A stretch of DNA of 64,000 nt from contig JAAEAF010004971.1 in NCBI GenBank assembly GCA_011037195.1, forward strand, positions 17,389 to 81,388. Direction: 5' to 3'. Position 1 is the stretch's first letter. The number at the start of each line of letters is the position of its first letter. Source of the stretch: Triatoma infestans (taxonomy: Eukaryota; Arthropoda; Insecta; Hemiptera; Reduviidae). The position numbers and the translations under genes are program-made. The notes beneath the pieces were generated by a model. It saw only the letters and a program-made list of their open reading frames with translations. It was not told the origin of the DNA and searched no databases. This document shows, in pieces, positions 31,716 to 43,167 of this stretch.

Positions 31716-33775
31716 AAAAGCCGAGCTAAGGAATCAGGGGAAGCCAATTGTGGAACAAGGATTTGTGCGTGATATTAATGAAACGGGTAAGTGGATTAGG
31801 GAAAAGAATGAAAGTTGACCTAAAGAAGGACAATTTAGATCTACGCCTGTAAAAGGCACTGCGAGGCGTTAAGGAGGAACAATGACAAAGAAGAAGGAAA
31901 AGACTTCAGCTTTATAGTCACATTCACCTTACACTATATCGATTTTATATCGATTAACATATAAAAATATCGAATACTGAAAAGAAATTTCATTTACTTT
32001 TATATTATAACAATACATTATGAAGTTAGACAAAAGATGGTTGTCATTATACGCGCCTGTCTGTCTGTTTGACTGTCTTTATTTCCTGTTTAAATTGACT
32101 TCTTTCAGATATTTTCCGGTAACTTAAATATCTATTGACAAAACGGATGAAATTAGAGGTATTTTTTTATTTCAGAAAAAATGTAATATCTACATGACAG
32201 GTGGTTTTTTTATTTTCGATGTTTGAGGAAAAAAAAAGGAAAAGAGTAAAACGAAAAAAAAACCGTTGGTTTCCCATTGAAACATTATAGAAAAGAGAAC
32301 AAACGTTAGGATAGCACGTGTTCAATAGTTAGAAAGAGAGCCACTTGTATGTCCGGAAAGGTAGATGATCTGACTAGAGAAAGAATAGTATTATTCGATA
32401 CAGAGAACGTGCTGCACTCTGCTGGTATTGGTAAACAATTAATATCTTATTGTCGTCTACTTTAATGAGACATCAACTGAACAATATCACCATCAAACTA
32501 CTTTAAAAATAAAACATTGTTTTCCACTTAATCTAATGTTATGCCAGACCACATGTTGTCTTCCACCCCACCCCACCCACATCCCGCTCACCACGCACTT
32601 CTAATTATTCCCTAAACTAGAATGAAATGAAGCATTTAACAAAACAAATAATTTCTCATTTTGAGGACGGTACATAATAATTACTACAATAATATATAGC
32701 TGTACAATTTGGATTAGATACATCCTAACCTCCAACACACACCAAACAAGCACTGGACTTAATGTTAACAATATCAGCCGCAATAAGCGCTACCATCGTG
32801 CCTCCAAGAGCCCTTCAACTAAGTCTGTCGCTCCACTGTAATATATTGGCGAATCAGCTTCAACTTTGATAGCCAAGTTTTCCTATGGAAGCAATCTCTA
32901 GCAGTAAATTTGAGTAATTTAACAAGTCGCCAGATAAACTTGTGATCTCAAATGCTATGAAGTTGCAAGAACTTCAACTCTTGAAGAAGCCTAAACAAGC
33001 CATCAAGAAGAAAACAGCCAGTCAAGCATTTAAGAGTTTATTGTGTTTCCCAACATAAATCTCGAGAGTATTTCAAACTGCTCCTAACCAAACAATCATC
33101 AGTTTCTGTTCAAAGCACTTTATAGGACCAGGAAGTTTCACTAAGCAAGAGTCACATTAGTTAATCAACAGTTAGAACAAACAAGATTTCTAACTAGTCA
33201 TTCACATTTCAAGCGGCTCACTTGAACCAGTGCTACCAATTTCTACATCACTCTACATCCTCATTCCTTGCGCGGTCACTCTAACCTCCTCAGTAGGTAT
33301 ATTCTTTTCTCCACACAATGTTCGTAAATATAATTCTATGTGACCCAACATATTCTGCTATCATTAATCAAGGAGCTGCAGAGATTTATGCCCCTACTTA
33401 ATTTTAAGGTACCGCCTAAGCAAACTCTAGCTCATCACCAAATAGATTTTGACTTCTATCAGCTGAGTATTGTACAATCTACATAAGCAAAATCAGCGAC
33501 AAGCAGATCATCTATCATGCGGAGGATTTGTCTTTAAAGTCATATCTTCTATTTATCTACACATTACTCCAAGACAACCTGAGAGAAGTCACATAACTTT
33601 TGATTTCCCAATAAGTGCGTGTTCCTAACCGAACGCTTGTCTCCACCCACAATTTTGTTATCTTGCCAATCTCTGTCCCCCTTTTCTAGAGTAACTTCTT
33701 GGACCCCTCAAGTACCCACCCCCGCAGGGCTTCGCGAATCTTACATAAAAATCGAATGCCTACACCCACTTCTCT
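31716..33775. other. unassigned interval
   Basis: About 2 kb with no recognised gene. A GCGAGGCGTTAAGGAGGAAC, AATGACAAAGAAGAAG tail near 31870-31900 could be a LINE remnant. The rest may be unique host DNA. Confidence 0.3.
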
Positions 33776-33994
33776 TGGGGCGGGTATTGCTGTAGTGGTT
33801 ATGAGCATGGACTTGTAAGTGGGAGGACCCCAATTCGAGTCCCGCGTACAACTGCTAAATTTTATATTGGTATGAAAAATGTTAACAGTAAAGTAGGTGC
33901 TTCCGCCCCCATCCACGACACCTAATTTGGTAGTTGGACGTTAAGTCCGCCTGAAAAAATAGGCATTACTTTACTTTACTTTATTTTTTACTTT
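33776..33994 (+). mobile_element. tRNA-derived SINE, family S2
   Basis: Head with A-box-like TTGCTGTAGTGGTTATGAGC and B-box-like AATTCGAGTCCC. The body includes GGTAGTTGGACGTTAAGTCC and the tail is (ACTTT)n. A 14-bp duplication with one mismatch flanks it (ACACCCACTTCTCT at 33762-33775, ACTCCCACTTCTCT at 33995-34008). Distinct from S1 in body and tail. Confidence 0.9.
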
Positions 33995-34008
33995 ACTCCC
34001 ACTTCTCT

Positions 34009-34811
34009 AAGAAACAAAATCTTCTACGATCCGAGAATTCGGTTTAACTTTAATCTTACCTTGAAAATTGGATTTTTGGACAAAATATTTGGTTTTCTAA
34101 ATTCTCACAAAGTAGTGCACTAACGATTTTATATAGCGATTTAGACTTTTTAAAGCTAACGGCTTTAGGACAATCTTAAAATCAATTTGTCTGGAATAGT
34201 GCTTCAAATAAAAAAAAATAGCAGGCTTAAAAATAAGTACCAACGCATATTTAAGTATTTTAGCCAAACAGAAATTACAGGCCTATTTGTGAGTTTAGTT
34301 ATTACACAAAATTTAAAGAACATCATAGATCCATTTTCGAACAGAATTTTGATATAATGAAAATGAAATCGTTCAGTAAAGTCACATTCCACTTGATGAA
34401 TTGACCGAAATCTTGTTTCTGATGCATGATTGTTATACTTAAAAAGGAATATCAAGTTTTGGGGCTTTCAGCGATTTTTATCGTTTTAGATAAATTTTAT
34501 TGAATTATATATACTCACCTACATACGGACCTATTCGAAAATAACATTATTATCGTAATCGAGAACATTAGAAATATGAATTTCCTGTAAACTTTTGTCA
34601 AGATTTGAAATATTTCCACTTACGCAATAAAAGATGTCGAAAGAACAAACCAGTTCACATTTGAGAACAGTGTGAACCCTGCTGTGATGTGACATTGGAA
34701 ACACCGGTAAAAATCGATGAAGTCAAGTTTTTAATCCACGTGGTTGGATTTCATTTATATTATCATAGTGGCAGAGATTACACAAACAGCAATCCTAAGC
34801 AACAAAAAAAA
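34009..34811. other. unassigned interval with decayed RF1
   Basis: 34290-34480 retains RF1-like order (ATCATAGATCCATTTTCGAA, TTCAGTAAAGTCACATTCCA, GGAATATCAAGTTTTGG). No gene recognised. Confidence 0.4.
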
Positions 34812-34884
34812 TCTGGTGTGAAACACTCACACGACTTTCTCCTACTGCATAAGCAAATCAGCGACAGCATAAAATGACATTTTT
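34812..34884 (+). mobile_element. RF1 left end, broken by Jockey
   Basis: TCTGGTGTGAAACACTCACA then CGACTTTCTCCTACTGC, and the RF1 stretch AAAATGACA stops at the Jockey poly(A). Confidence 0.8.
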
Positions 34885-36227
34885 TTTTTTTTCTTCTTTT
34901 TTGAAATTTACAACTATAACAATAGTTATAACAAGTAAATGTGATGATAGTTGATGCAGTAATAGGATGTTTAGATTGGAGAAGCCACCCGTGGTGGCAC
35001 TCCGTTATCATGGGACTTATTTCACAGTGTCATGACAATAGTAGATCGCGGGGCCATCTCCTCTTCAATCTCCTTAGGGGATTGCCTGGTATTGTAGGAC
35101 AAGAGAGCCGTTCTATAAGAGAATTGGAATGAGCTGCTGTAGAGGAATGAAATTTGAGGAAACGAGATTTTGCTAAGTCGTGGACAAAAGGAATGTTCAG
35201 ATCATTGTGAATAGTGAGGTTAGATATAAAAAAAAAATGGAGCATTAAGGAGTTTGCGAAGAATTATTGACTGCAAGGATTGGATGCGTTGGGAATTGGA
35301 ATGTTTAGTCGATCCCCATACTTCAATACCGTATGACCAAATTGGTCTTAGTAACAGCAGATATAAAAGTCTTTTGTTATTTAAGTTTAGTTTTAATCGT
35401 CTGTCGATGAGCCTTGCGAGGAGTTTATAGCGTCGGTTAGCTTCTTGTCTCTTCAGTCTGGTTTGTGGATTCCATGTTAATCGTCTGTCCAGACATAGTC
35501 CAAGGTAACGTACAATGTTAGCTGATTGAATAGGGATTTGGTTAATGAATGCAGGTGGTAGGATTTTTCGTCGAAGCGTAAATACTTTGTACTTTGATTT
35601 GGATGGATTAATTTTGATTCGCCATTTAACTAACCAGGTCTGGAGTTGGTCTAAGTGCGTCTGGAGAGCCCTGACAGCAATAACAGGATCGATATGAGGA
35701 GACAGTATTACGGTATCGTCCGCAAAGGTAGATATGATGGTATTTGGATGCTGTGGAATGTCTGCTGTGTACAAGGTGTACAGGAGAGGTCCGAGGATAC
35801 TGCCTTGGGGAACGCCAGCTCTACTCAACTGAATAGAGGATTCTCCTGTTCCACAGCTTACCCTGAAATATCTGTCTTGCAGATATGATTTTAGGATAAG
35901 GTAGTAAGTATGAGGAAGGATATCCCTCAGCTTACACAGCAGGCCCTCGGGCCATACTCTGTCAAACGCCTGAGCGACATCTAGGAAAATACTCGGGCAA
36001 TACTGCTTCCGTTCGAGGGAGGTGGCGATAGCGTCCACAACTCTAAGAACCTGATGGATTGCAGAATGATGTCTCCGAAATCCAAACTGATGATCCGGAA
36101 TTATATTTTGTTGTACGACTAGAGGATACAGTTTATTAAGGAGAAGCTTTTCGAGGAGTTTGGAAAGGATTGGAAGCAAGCTGATCGGTCTATATGAAGT
36201 AATATTGGGGGTTTCTTTAACATCAAA
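34885..36227 (-). mobile_element. Jockey-type LINE, 5'-truncated
   Basis: 1.34-kb minus-strand element. The poly(A) tail is the T-rich run at 34882-34905, then a 3' UTR, a C-terminal coding part and an RT frame that starts mid-domain (NITSYRPISLLP) at 36227. Confidence 0.85.
35040..36227 (-). pseudogene. Jockey reverse transcriptase, C-terminal two thirds
   Basis: A 319-codon open frame (36179 to 35220) includes SYRPISLLPILSKLLEKLL just upstream, then DHQFGFRRHHSAIHQVLR, FLDVAQAFDRVWPEGL, GVPQGSILGPLLYTLYTADI, STFADDTVILSPH (catalytic FADD), VRYLGLCLDRRLTWNPQTRL, RPIWSYGIEVWG and LLNAP. RT boxes run in the correct order with all catalytic Asp residues present. A poly-T/A tract at 35227-35237 shifts the frame, after which LTIHNDLNIPFVHDLAKS and RLKRRWPRDLLLS close the protein. 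The upstream endonuclease is missing. Confidence 0.9.
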
Positions 36228-36412
36228 TTTTACTCATTTGTGCTAACATTTAATATAGAAGTAGTAGGGGACAAGTAGCCTTCCCAGCAGGTAGAAGAAG
36301 TGAGATTACATTATAGTAAATCCAAATAACGTTTGAAATTTAATGTCACACACAAATTATGGAATTCCATAAAATCAGATCCTTTGGTAAAATGTATTAA
36401 ACTAAAATTGAT
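36228..36412. other. short unassigned spacer
   Basis: Between the Jockey truncation point and the F1 arm; nothing recognised. Confidence 0.3.
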
Positions 36413-36454
36413 ACATCTGCTATTTTATCCGTCGTAGCCATGCATTTTCATTTT

Positions 36455-36496
36455 CTTCCTGACCGGTTTCAGATTTTCATCCATGGTCAGAGCAAA
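36455..36496 (-). ncRNA. hammerhead-like motif, one core change
   Basis: On minus: CTGACCA, stem II GGATGAAAATC, TGAAACCGGTC. The conserved G of CTGANGA is C here, which should inactivate it. Confidence 0.5.
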
Positions 36497-36922
36497 TTCA
36501 CCAAGTTCGTGTAGAGAGTTCACTTTAACGTAATGTTTCTGTTACGCTCACACTTGTTGTTGAATATATGTGTGGAGGTTTATAAAGTTATGTTACTATG
36601 TGTGTATATGTTTAATGACAAAATGATTATTATAAATTATGATTAGACATTAGAAAAATAGTATATAATAAATAGCATGATTTGAAGGAAATTTTATAAC
36701 TAAATTTTCCTATTAAAAAATATCTTAACAAATGCCACCACATCTCTCTCAACATATTCTTAATGTAATTTAAACATAAATTAATATCATTTTAAAAATA
36801 AGCATGATAAATAAAAACGAATACATTTTATTTCCTCAATTATTTATTTTTTTAATAATCATCTCCAGTTTGAAGTTTGCTGCCAACCTTCTTACATAAC
36901 AACTTACATATTTTCTTGTATC

Positions 36923-37500
36923 TAAATTTGTAAGGACTATATTAAAAAAAAAAAAAAGAAAAGAAAATCATGTTTTCAGAATTTTCTTTTTAATATAATA
37001 ACTTGATATTTGGTAATATCACAAACTTTTTAAAAATACATTATCGAAAGTATGTGATAACTCTACTTCCAACGAATTATATTACGTCATATTATTAAAT
37101 TATTATTAATAGTTTCATCATGATTTTAGTTTAAAACCATCAGTCAAAAAAAAATCACAATTAAAAATCTATTTAAATATTTAACACTCTCTTTTATATT
37201 CAATAAGATATTGTTTCAAATTCCTTGGCCTTCTACTATTTCTTTGTATGAATAACTGATGAAGGTACTCAATGTTCCCATAGAAAGGTTTATTGCTTTC
37301 AGTTTTGTTATAAATATTTATTAGTAAAAATGGTTTTATTTCTTTACATAATTGATAAAGTAATTTCCAACCAGAAGTTGTTTCCGTTTCCATTCCAAGG
37401 GCATTGTTCGAATTTATTCGTCTTTTATTTTTTTCACATTTATTTATTAGTTGTACAAGCTTTTTGACAGTCCATAAACTTTGCATTGCCTTTCTTCAAA
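36923..37500 (-). repeat. RF4 repeat with a 101-codon frame
   Basis: Matches 43168-43685 in reverse orientation over about 550 bp, including non-coding downstream sequence (GGTTTTAAACTAAAATCATG, CATTATCGAAAGTATGTGAT). The frame 37181-37486 reads LLYQLCKEIKPFLLINIYNK, then FYGNIEYLHQLFIQRNSRRP and LKQYLIEYKREC. I do not recognise the protein. Confidence 0.65.
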
Positions 37501-37664
37501 CTTCATCTATTCTTATTAGTACAGTTTAGACCTGAAATATCATCGCCCCTCCCCCCTAATAAAAATGACTTGATAAAACCTGAGCATACTTAACCAACAC
37601 TATTAACAATGTTAATTACCATATAACCTCTCCCCCACACCCCACATATATAGATATATATATA

Positions 37665-37699
<35 letters not shown>

Positions 37700-37779
37700 C
37701 AACCAACAAACCACAAAAGTGTTAAGTCTAAGAGAAACATTACGTTGAAGTGAGAACTCTCTATACGTACTTGGTGAAT

Positions 37780-37820
37780 TTGCTCTGACGATGGATGAAA
37801 ATCTGAAACCGGTCAGGAAC
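37780..37820 (+). ncRNA. hammerhead-like motif, intact core, F1
   Basis: CTGACGA (37785-37791), stem II GGATGAAAATCT (one G-U pair), GAAAC (37805-37809), CGGTC. Stem I TTGCT/AGGAA pairs with one mismatch. Stem III palindrome ACCGGT. Cleavage triplet GUC. Among the best-kept F1 copies. Confidence 0.7.
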
Positions 37821-37954
37821 AAAATGAATATGCATGCTGATATAATGCATGATAAAATACCAGATGTTATCCAGCATTGCGGACCCAGCCACAATTTAAA
37901 TTTGATATATTTAAATTTTGCGTAGTTATTTACCCAACAAGTAAAGAAAATCGC

Positions 37955-38420
37955 TATATGATCGTTTTTGAGAAAATTAAAAATAAAAATTAATAAACTT
38001 ATTGTGTAAAATCGCATTTCAGGTTATCTGAATTCTAACAATGCTTCTAGGTGGTACAAAAATCATGCATTATATGATCATTATTAAAGTGGTACTTTAG
38101 AGGGAAGAAGCTTAACGCTACTGTCCCCCCCAGAACCCCAAAAAAAGCGATTTTTTCTGGAATTTTTTTCAAATAAAAGTTTATAGGTAGAGATAGTATA
38201 CGAAGTTTCATTTCCTGTTGACGGATTTTGTCCAAAATCTTGTTATCGGATGCGAGAGGTACTTGCTAAAAGATTGAGCTTTCCGACAGAGACACATACA
38301 TTCGCTAAAATCCATGTTTTTTGGTACTCAAGATAACTCAAAAACATGTAATTTTCGGTGAAAGCTCAATTTCGAAAATTTGAACTACTTCCTCTTATTT
38401 CAGTGGAAAAGAAGTAAAAA
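37955..38420 (+). mobile_element. diverged RF1 copy
   Basis: Order of RF1 blocks kept: TCGTTTTTGAGAAAATT, GGTACTTTAGAGGGAAG, TTTCCTGTTGACGGATTTTG, AATTTTCGGTGAAAGCTC, ACTTCCTCTTATTTCAGTGG. Older than its neighbours. Confidence 0.65.
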
Positions 38421-38611
38421 AAAAAGGCAAATTTCAATACCAAGTAATTGTATAAAATTGTTTTGTTTAATGTTTAACACATTTACAACTTTACAGTGGA
38501 CTCGGTCACATCTCTCAAAAAAACGAAGGATTGCCTTGAAATTGTATATAAAGAGCTCCACATTGTTGAGGCCTAAATAAACGATCATCAAGATAATATA
38601 TAAAAAAAAAA

Positions 38612-39605
38612 TCTGGTGTAAAACACTCACACAACTTTCTCTTACTCCTGTTCTCAAAATTATAAAATTAACAAATGTTATAAGTTTGTGTATCAAATAT
38701 AATGAAATTCGTCGAAAACTGAAAAAGCTGTTCAGTAAAAGCGCACTTCCGGCATACTAATTTTCTTGAAACTTGGAATTTTGGCCATCTATTTATTTAT
38801 AATTATTTTTGTTTGGATGATAGAATTGTATAATCAACTATGATACCACTTTAGAAGAAGCTGTAACCCCACCCCTCCTCTAAAATGCCTTAAATGAATT
38901 TTCCCAGAGAAATGTTTTATATAAAAGTTGTAGACCTTTGAATGTTTAGTTTATATGTGTAGTTTCAAGAAAATCGTCGCAGCCATTTTTGAGAAAATCG
39001 CGAAAAACTGAAGAAATCATTTAGTAAAGTGTTAAAACAAACGCACTTCCGGATATCAGATTTTTTTCAAACTCGGAATTTCAACAACATATTTAAGACT
39101 AATTAACATTATTTAGATGACTGAATTGTCTAATAAACTGAAATAGCAGTTAAGATGAAAACCTAACCCCACACCTCCCCCAGAAGTGCCATTAAATGAA
39201 TTTTCCCAGAGAAATGTTTCAATTAAAAGTTTTAGCTCTTTGAATATGTAGTTGATACACAAAGTTTAAAGAAAATCGTCGAAGCCATTTTTGAGAAAAT
39301 CGTAAAAACATAAAATAACCAACTAGTAAAATGGTACTTTCGGTTGAGGAATTTTGACAGATAACGCACCGTCAGATCCCATGGTGGATACCTAAACGTA
39401 ATATCAAGTTTCAACTTTCTACAGTTGTTCGTTTTTGAACTATGCTGTTCACATACACACACAACACACGCACACACAGACCATGTGCTAAAAACTACTT
39501 TTTTTGGACTCAGGGGACCTCAAAACGGATATTTCCGGTAAAAACTCGATATCGAAAATTTGACACGATTATAATACTTCCTCTTACTAGGAGTAGGAGG
39601 AAGTA
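38612..39605 (+). mobile_element. RF1, complete 994-bp copy
   Basis: Best whole copy. Left end TCTGGTGTAAAACACTCACA with the inverted motif GTGT-AAAACAC-TCACAC, then ACTTTCTCTTACTCC. Unit starts lie at 38745 and 39045 (ACTTCCGG) and 39336 (ACTTTCGG), spacing 300 and 291 bp. CA-rich tract at 39450-39478. The right end TCTTACTAGGAGTAGGAGGA forms an imperfect hairpin. ACTTTCTCTTACTCC near the left end is the inverted counterpart of the right end. Confidence 0.95.
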
Positions 39606-40586
39606 AAAAACGAAAAAAAGAAAAAAGTGACCGAAAAACAATTGCTCATATGATATCTGTAGTCTTGTACGAAGAATCAATAAATCCTTGGATGGATCTA
39701 CAAAACGTGTTGCCAACCTAATTTATTAACAGGCGTACCAACATACATCTACAATAGTTGATTATTGTTCACATACAGTAACACACATTACCACCTCGAT
39801 AAGCTACTTAACTCGACCGCCGGTCAAATATTTATACTGTTTAGTATGAATAATCGATCTGTTGTCAGCCTCTTATGTTCAATCGATTACCAGGGTACTT
39901 ACTACCAGTACAGTAGTTTTATTTTCATTTATTTATTTATTATGTGGTGGGGTACCATTGTTGGCGGGTGTTATTAAATAAAATAAATAAAAAAGCGGGA
40001 CCTTCTAAGCACCTTATTCAATATTATTCTCTCTTTTTTTTTTTTTTTCAATTTAATATATGATAATTATTTCAAAAACAAAAAAAAAAGTAACCATATT
40101 AAAATTAGCCAATAGCATTATTAGAACTTTATACTATTGACCCCTTTCCATGAGTGACATTGATTCCCCCTACTCCCAAAAAATGCCAATTTTCTCCTGA
40201 AAGATAGAATTTTTACTTAATGTAAATAGCTTTTTAGAGTAATTTCAAGGAAACTGTGAAAAAATGAAAACCACCATTCTGTAATGTCGAATTTTTTGTT
40301 AACTTAACGTTTTTTTGCCAAATAATTAAATTTGATATTTTAATTTTTAATACCTATTTAGTGTCCTCTAAACGATTAATTACTTTTAATGCTGTTAAAA
40401 GGAAGAATTATAGCGATCGTATCAAATTTTCAATAGCGAGTTTTCCTCAGAAATACACGTTTTGATGTTCCTTAAGTCCGAAAAAGATTTTTTTTTAAAA
40501 TTGGTCGTGTGTGTTTGTGTGTACGTGGCTGTATGTTAAATAAAACATATGGATCAGACATTTTTTTTTATTACATTTTAAACATA
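39606..40586. other. unassigned interval with an RF1 end
   Basis: 40390-40500 carries a reverse RF1 right end (GGAAGAATTATAGCGATCGT, TACACGTTTTGATGTTCCTT). Elsewhere nothing recognised. Confidence 0.4.
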
Positions 40587-41190
40587 GGGTAAAGCTAGGA
40601 GAGGCACATTGACGCACATTTCAAAGTTATGCCCTGTATCAAAATATAGGAGATATATTAAAGAGGTAATTCTTATAAACCATATGCCAACTACTATTAT
40701 CTACAAAAAAATGTTATTTTTCAAAAAAAAAGACATTCTCATTTATTCCAGAAATAAAATACAAATACACTACATTTGGCCGTCTCTCCTACTATGGTAG
40801 GATAGATGCGCACCATAGGTAGGAGACCTCTCCTTTGTGAAGATAATATGGCTTGAAAGGATCGACATGAAACCTGGTAAACACTATGTCTACCAGTCCG
40901 ACTTTAACGACAGCTGGAAATCTTTCATTTCAATTGCAATTAATAATATAATAAAAAATAAAAAATTTTACTAAGCATTATGAAAATTCACGTTATGAAA
41001 ACACACGCTGATACGTATAAATGTTCCTAGAACACAGAAGAACACACAAAATAACTGAAGAATTTTGCAATATGTTCGCTTCTGATCTCTCTACCCTTCG
41101 ACTAACTTCCATGACGCCACCTGGTGGCAAACAAGAGAAGTAAAGCTTGCATCTTCTCTCCTACCCCTTCATCTCTCCTAGCTTTACCCT
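40587..41190. mobile_element. MITE with 17-bp inverted repeats
   Basis: 604 bp bounded by GGGTAAAGCTAGGAGAG (40587-40603) and its exact complement CTCTCCTAGCTTTACCC (41174-41190), with TA on each side. No coding capacity is seen. Length, repeats and TA target suggest a Tc1/mariner-type non-autonomous element, but the family is unproven. Confidence 0.75.
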
Positions 41191-41203
41191 ATATTAAAAA
41201 AAA

Positions 41204-42470
41204 TCTGGTGTGAAACACTCACACAACTTTCATTTACTGCAAAATGGCAAAATTTCTTCACACTTAAAAAAAAAAAAATAATTAAAAAACCAGTTCACAG
41301 CAAAGTCGTACCACTTCCGCTCCATGATGTTCTTCAAACTGGGAATTTTGGCAACCTATATAATTCTAATTAGTATTATTTAGTTGATAGGATTTTATAG
41401 CACATTGTTGAACTGAAATAGCACTTTAGAGGAAGCCACAACCCCACCTCTCCCCCAAAAATGCCCTTAAATTAAGTCTCCCGGAGAAATATTTTAAATA
41501 AAAGTTGTAGCTCTTTGCATTTGTAGTTGATACAATAAGTTTAAAGAAAATCGTCGGAGCCATTTTTGAGATAATTGAAAAAACGTAAATAAACCAACTA
41601 GTAAAGTGGTACTTCCGGTTGAGGAATTTTGACAGATAACGTACTGTCAGATCCCATGGTGATACCTAAACTTGATAAGAATATCAAGTTTCAACTTTCT
41701 ACGGTTTTTCACTTTTTTAAGCTATACTGTTTACATACACACACACACAGACAGACACACACACACACACACACACACAGACCATTTGCTAAAAACCACT
41801 TTTTTGGACTCGGCAGTTGATATATCAAGTTTAATGAAAATCGTTGGAGACGTTTTAGAGAAAATAGCAGAAAATTGAAAATTTACTTTCAGTAAAGCGC
41901 ATTTTCGTCATCCGATTTTCTTCAAACTCGAGATTTCGACAACATATTTACTTCTAATTAATATTATTTAGATGGTAGAATTGTGTAATAACTGAAATAA
42001 CACTTTAGAGTAAACCCTAAAAGTACCCACCCTCTCCGAAAAGTATCCTGATGAATGAATGAACGAATTTTCCTGGAGAAATGTTTGAAATATAACTTAT
42101 GGCTCTTTATATGGGCAGTTGATATAACAAGTTTAAAGAAAATCGTTGGAGCCATTTTTAAGAAAAATACAAAAAATGAAAGAAACAAAAAACATTCAGC
42201 AAAATGGCACTTCCGTTGATGGATTTTATCTGGAATCTTCCTGTCTGATGCGGTGGTAATACTTATACGGAATACCAAGTTTGAGCATCCTGTAACTTTT
42301 CGTTTTTTGAGATATTCTTTTCACACATACCACACACACAGACCATTTTCTAAAAAACCAATTTTTTTTTGGACTCAGGGGACCTTAAAACGTGTACTTC
42401 CGGTGAAAACTCAATTTCGAAAATCTGGCACGATCGCAATACTTTTTCTTATTATTAGTAAGAGAAAGTA
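41204..42470 (+). mobile_element. RF1 chimera of two copies
   Basis: Starts TCTGGTGTGAAACACTCACA and runs through a unit and the CA tract (41740-41780) to CCACTTTTTTGGACTCGG (about 41815). There it switches into the middle of another RF1 unit (CAGTTGATATATCAAGTTTA), runs on to a second CA tract and ends AGTAAGAGAAAGT. The duplicated internal order shows fusion of two copies. Confidence 0.85.
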
Positions 42471-42639
42471 AAAATATAATATAAAATTAAATTTTTAATA
42501 TTTTATCAAGGGACGGAATTAGATGACTGACAGCTCGCTGGTGTTTCATAAGAAGTTTCGAGTTCATGTCCAGCAAATCTGAAGTTCACCACATCTCCTT
42601 ACAATCTCCCAAAAAAATCTCATAAATGCTGTAGGATAG

Positions 42640-42990
42640 TATGCGGAATTTATGGAATTCGTTGAAGCCATTTTCGAGAAATCATGAAGCATTTTCGAAA
42701 AAAAATCTTCAATAGGTCGCATATCCGGTTGACGGATTTTTGGTCAAAACTTGTTGCAGAACCGATGACAATTGAATAATTAGACGGAATATCAAATTTA
42801 AGTTCCTGCAATTGTTAGTGTATTAAATATTTTGTTCTGAACAGCAACTACATATTACGCCGGAGAGACTTTTCACTCTAGCGAAACATTTTTCCTACTA
42901 AGCGAACATTACAATATAAGGTATTTCCGGAACGAACGTAATTTTGAAAATTTGATCCGATAGCAATACTTCATCTGTAGTAAGTTAATG
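42640..42990 (+). mobile_element. diverged RF1 fragment
   Basis: Keeps GTTGAAGCCATTTTCGAG, ATCCGGTTGACGGATTTTTG, GTATTTCCGG and AATACTTCATCTG in RF1 order. Confidence 0.55.
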
Positions 42991-43167
42991 AAAGTCAAGA
43001 ATTAAAAAATAAAAAAAAAAGATTACGATAAAAAAATGATGTAAAAAAAAAAATAAGCTGTACAGACAAACAGATGTTCAAGTTAATAACAATAATTTGT
43101 ATTTTAGTTAGTATTCATTTTTTTTTAAATATTAAAACATAAAACGTAAAAAAAAAAAAAAATTAAA

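Larger units (their letters stand above)
36413..37882. mobile_element. F1 fold-back pair round an internal segment
   Basis: Left arm 36413-36590 and right arm 37690-37882 are inverted copies of the F1 arm, starting and ending in tatttTATCC/GGATAacatctg-like sequence, with the family flank AGCATTGCGGACCCAGCCAC just outside. About 1.1 kb separates them, including repeat RF4 and a (TA)n tract (37650-37700). It is either one long F1 element with cargo or two half-elements. Confidence 0.6.

Noticed and set aside
38745..39345. Regularly spaced repeats that might be a CRISPR array
   Set aside because: The period is about 300 bp, the units are similar along their whole length, and the genome is eukaryotic.
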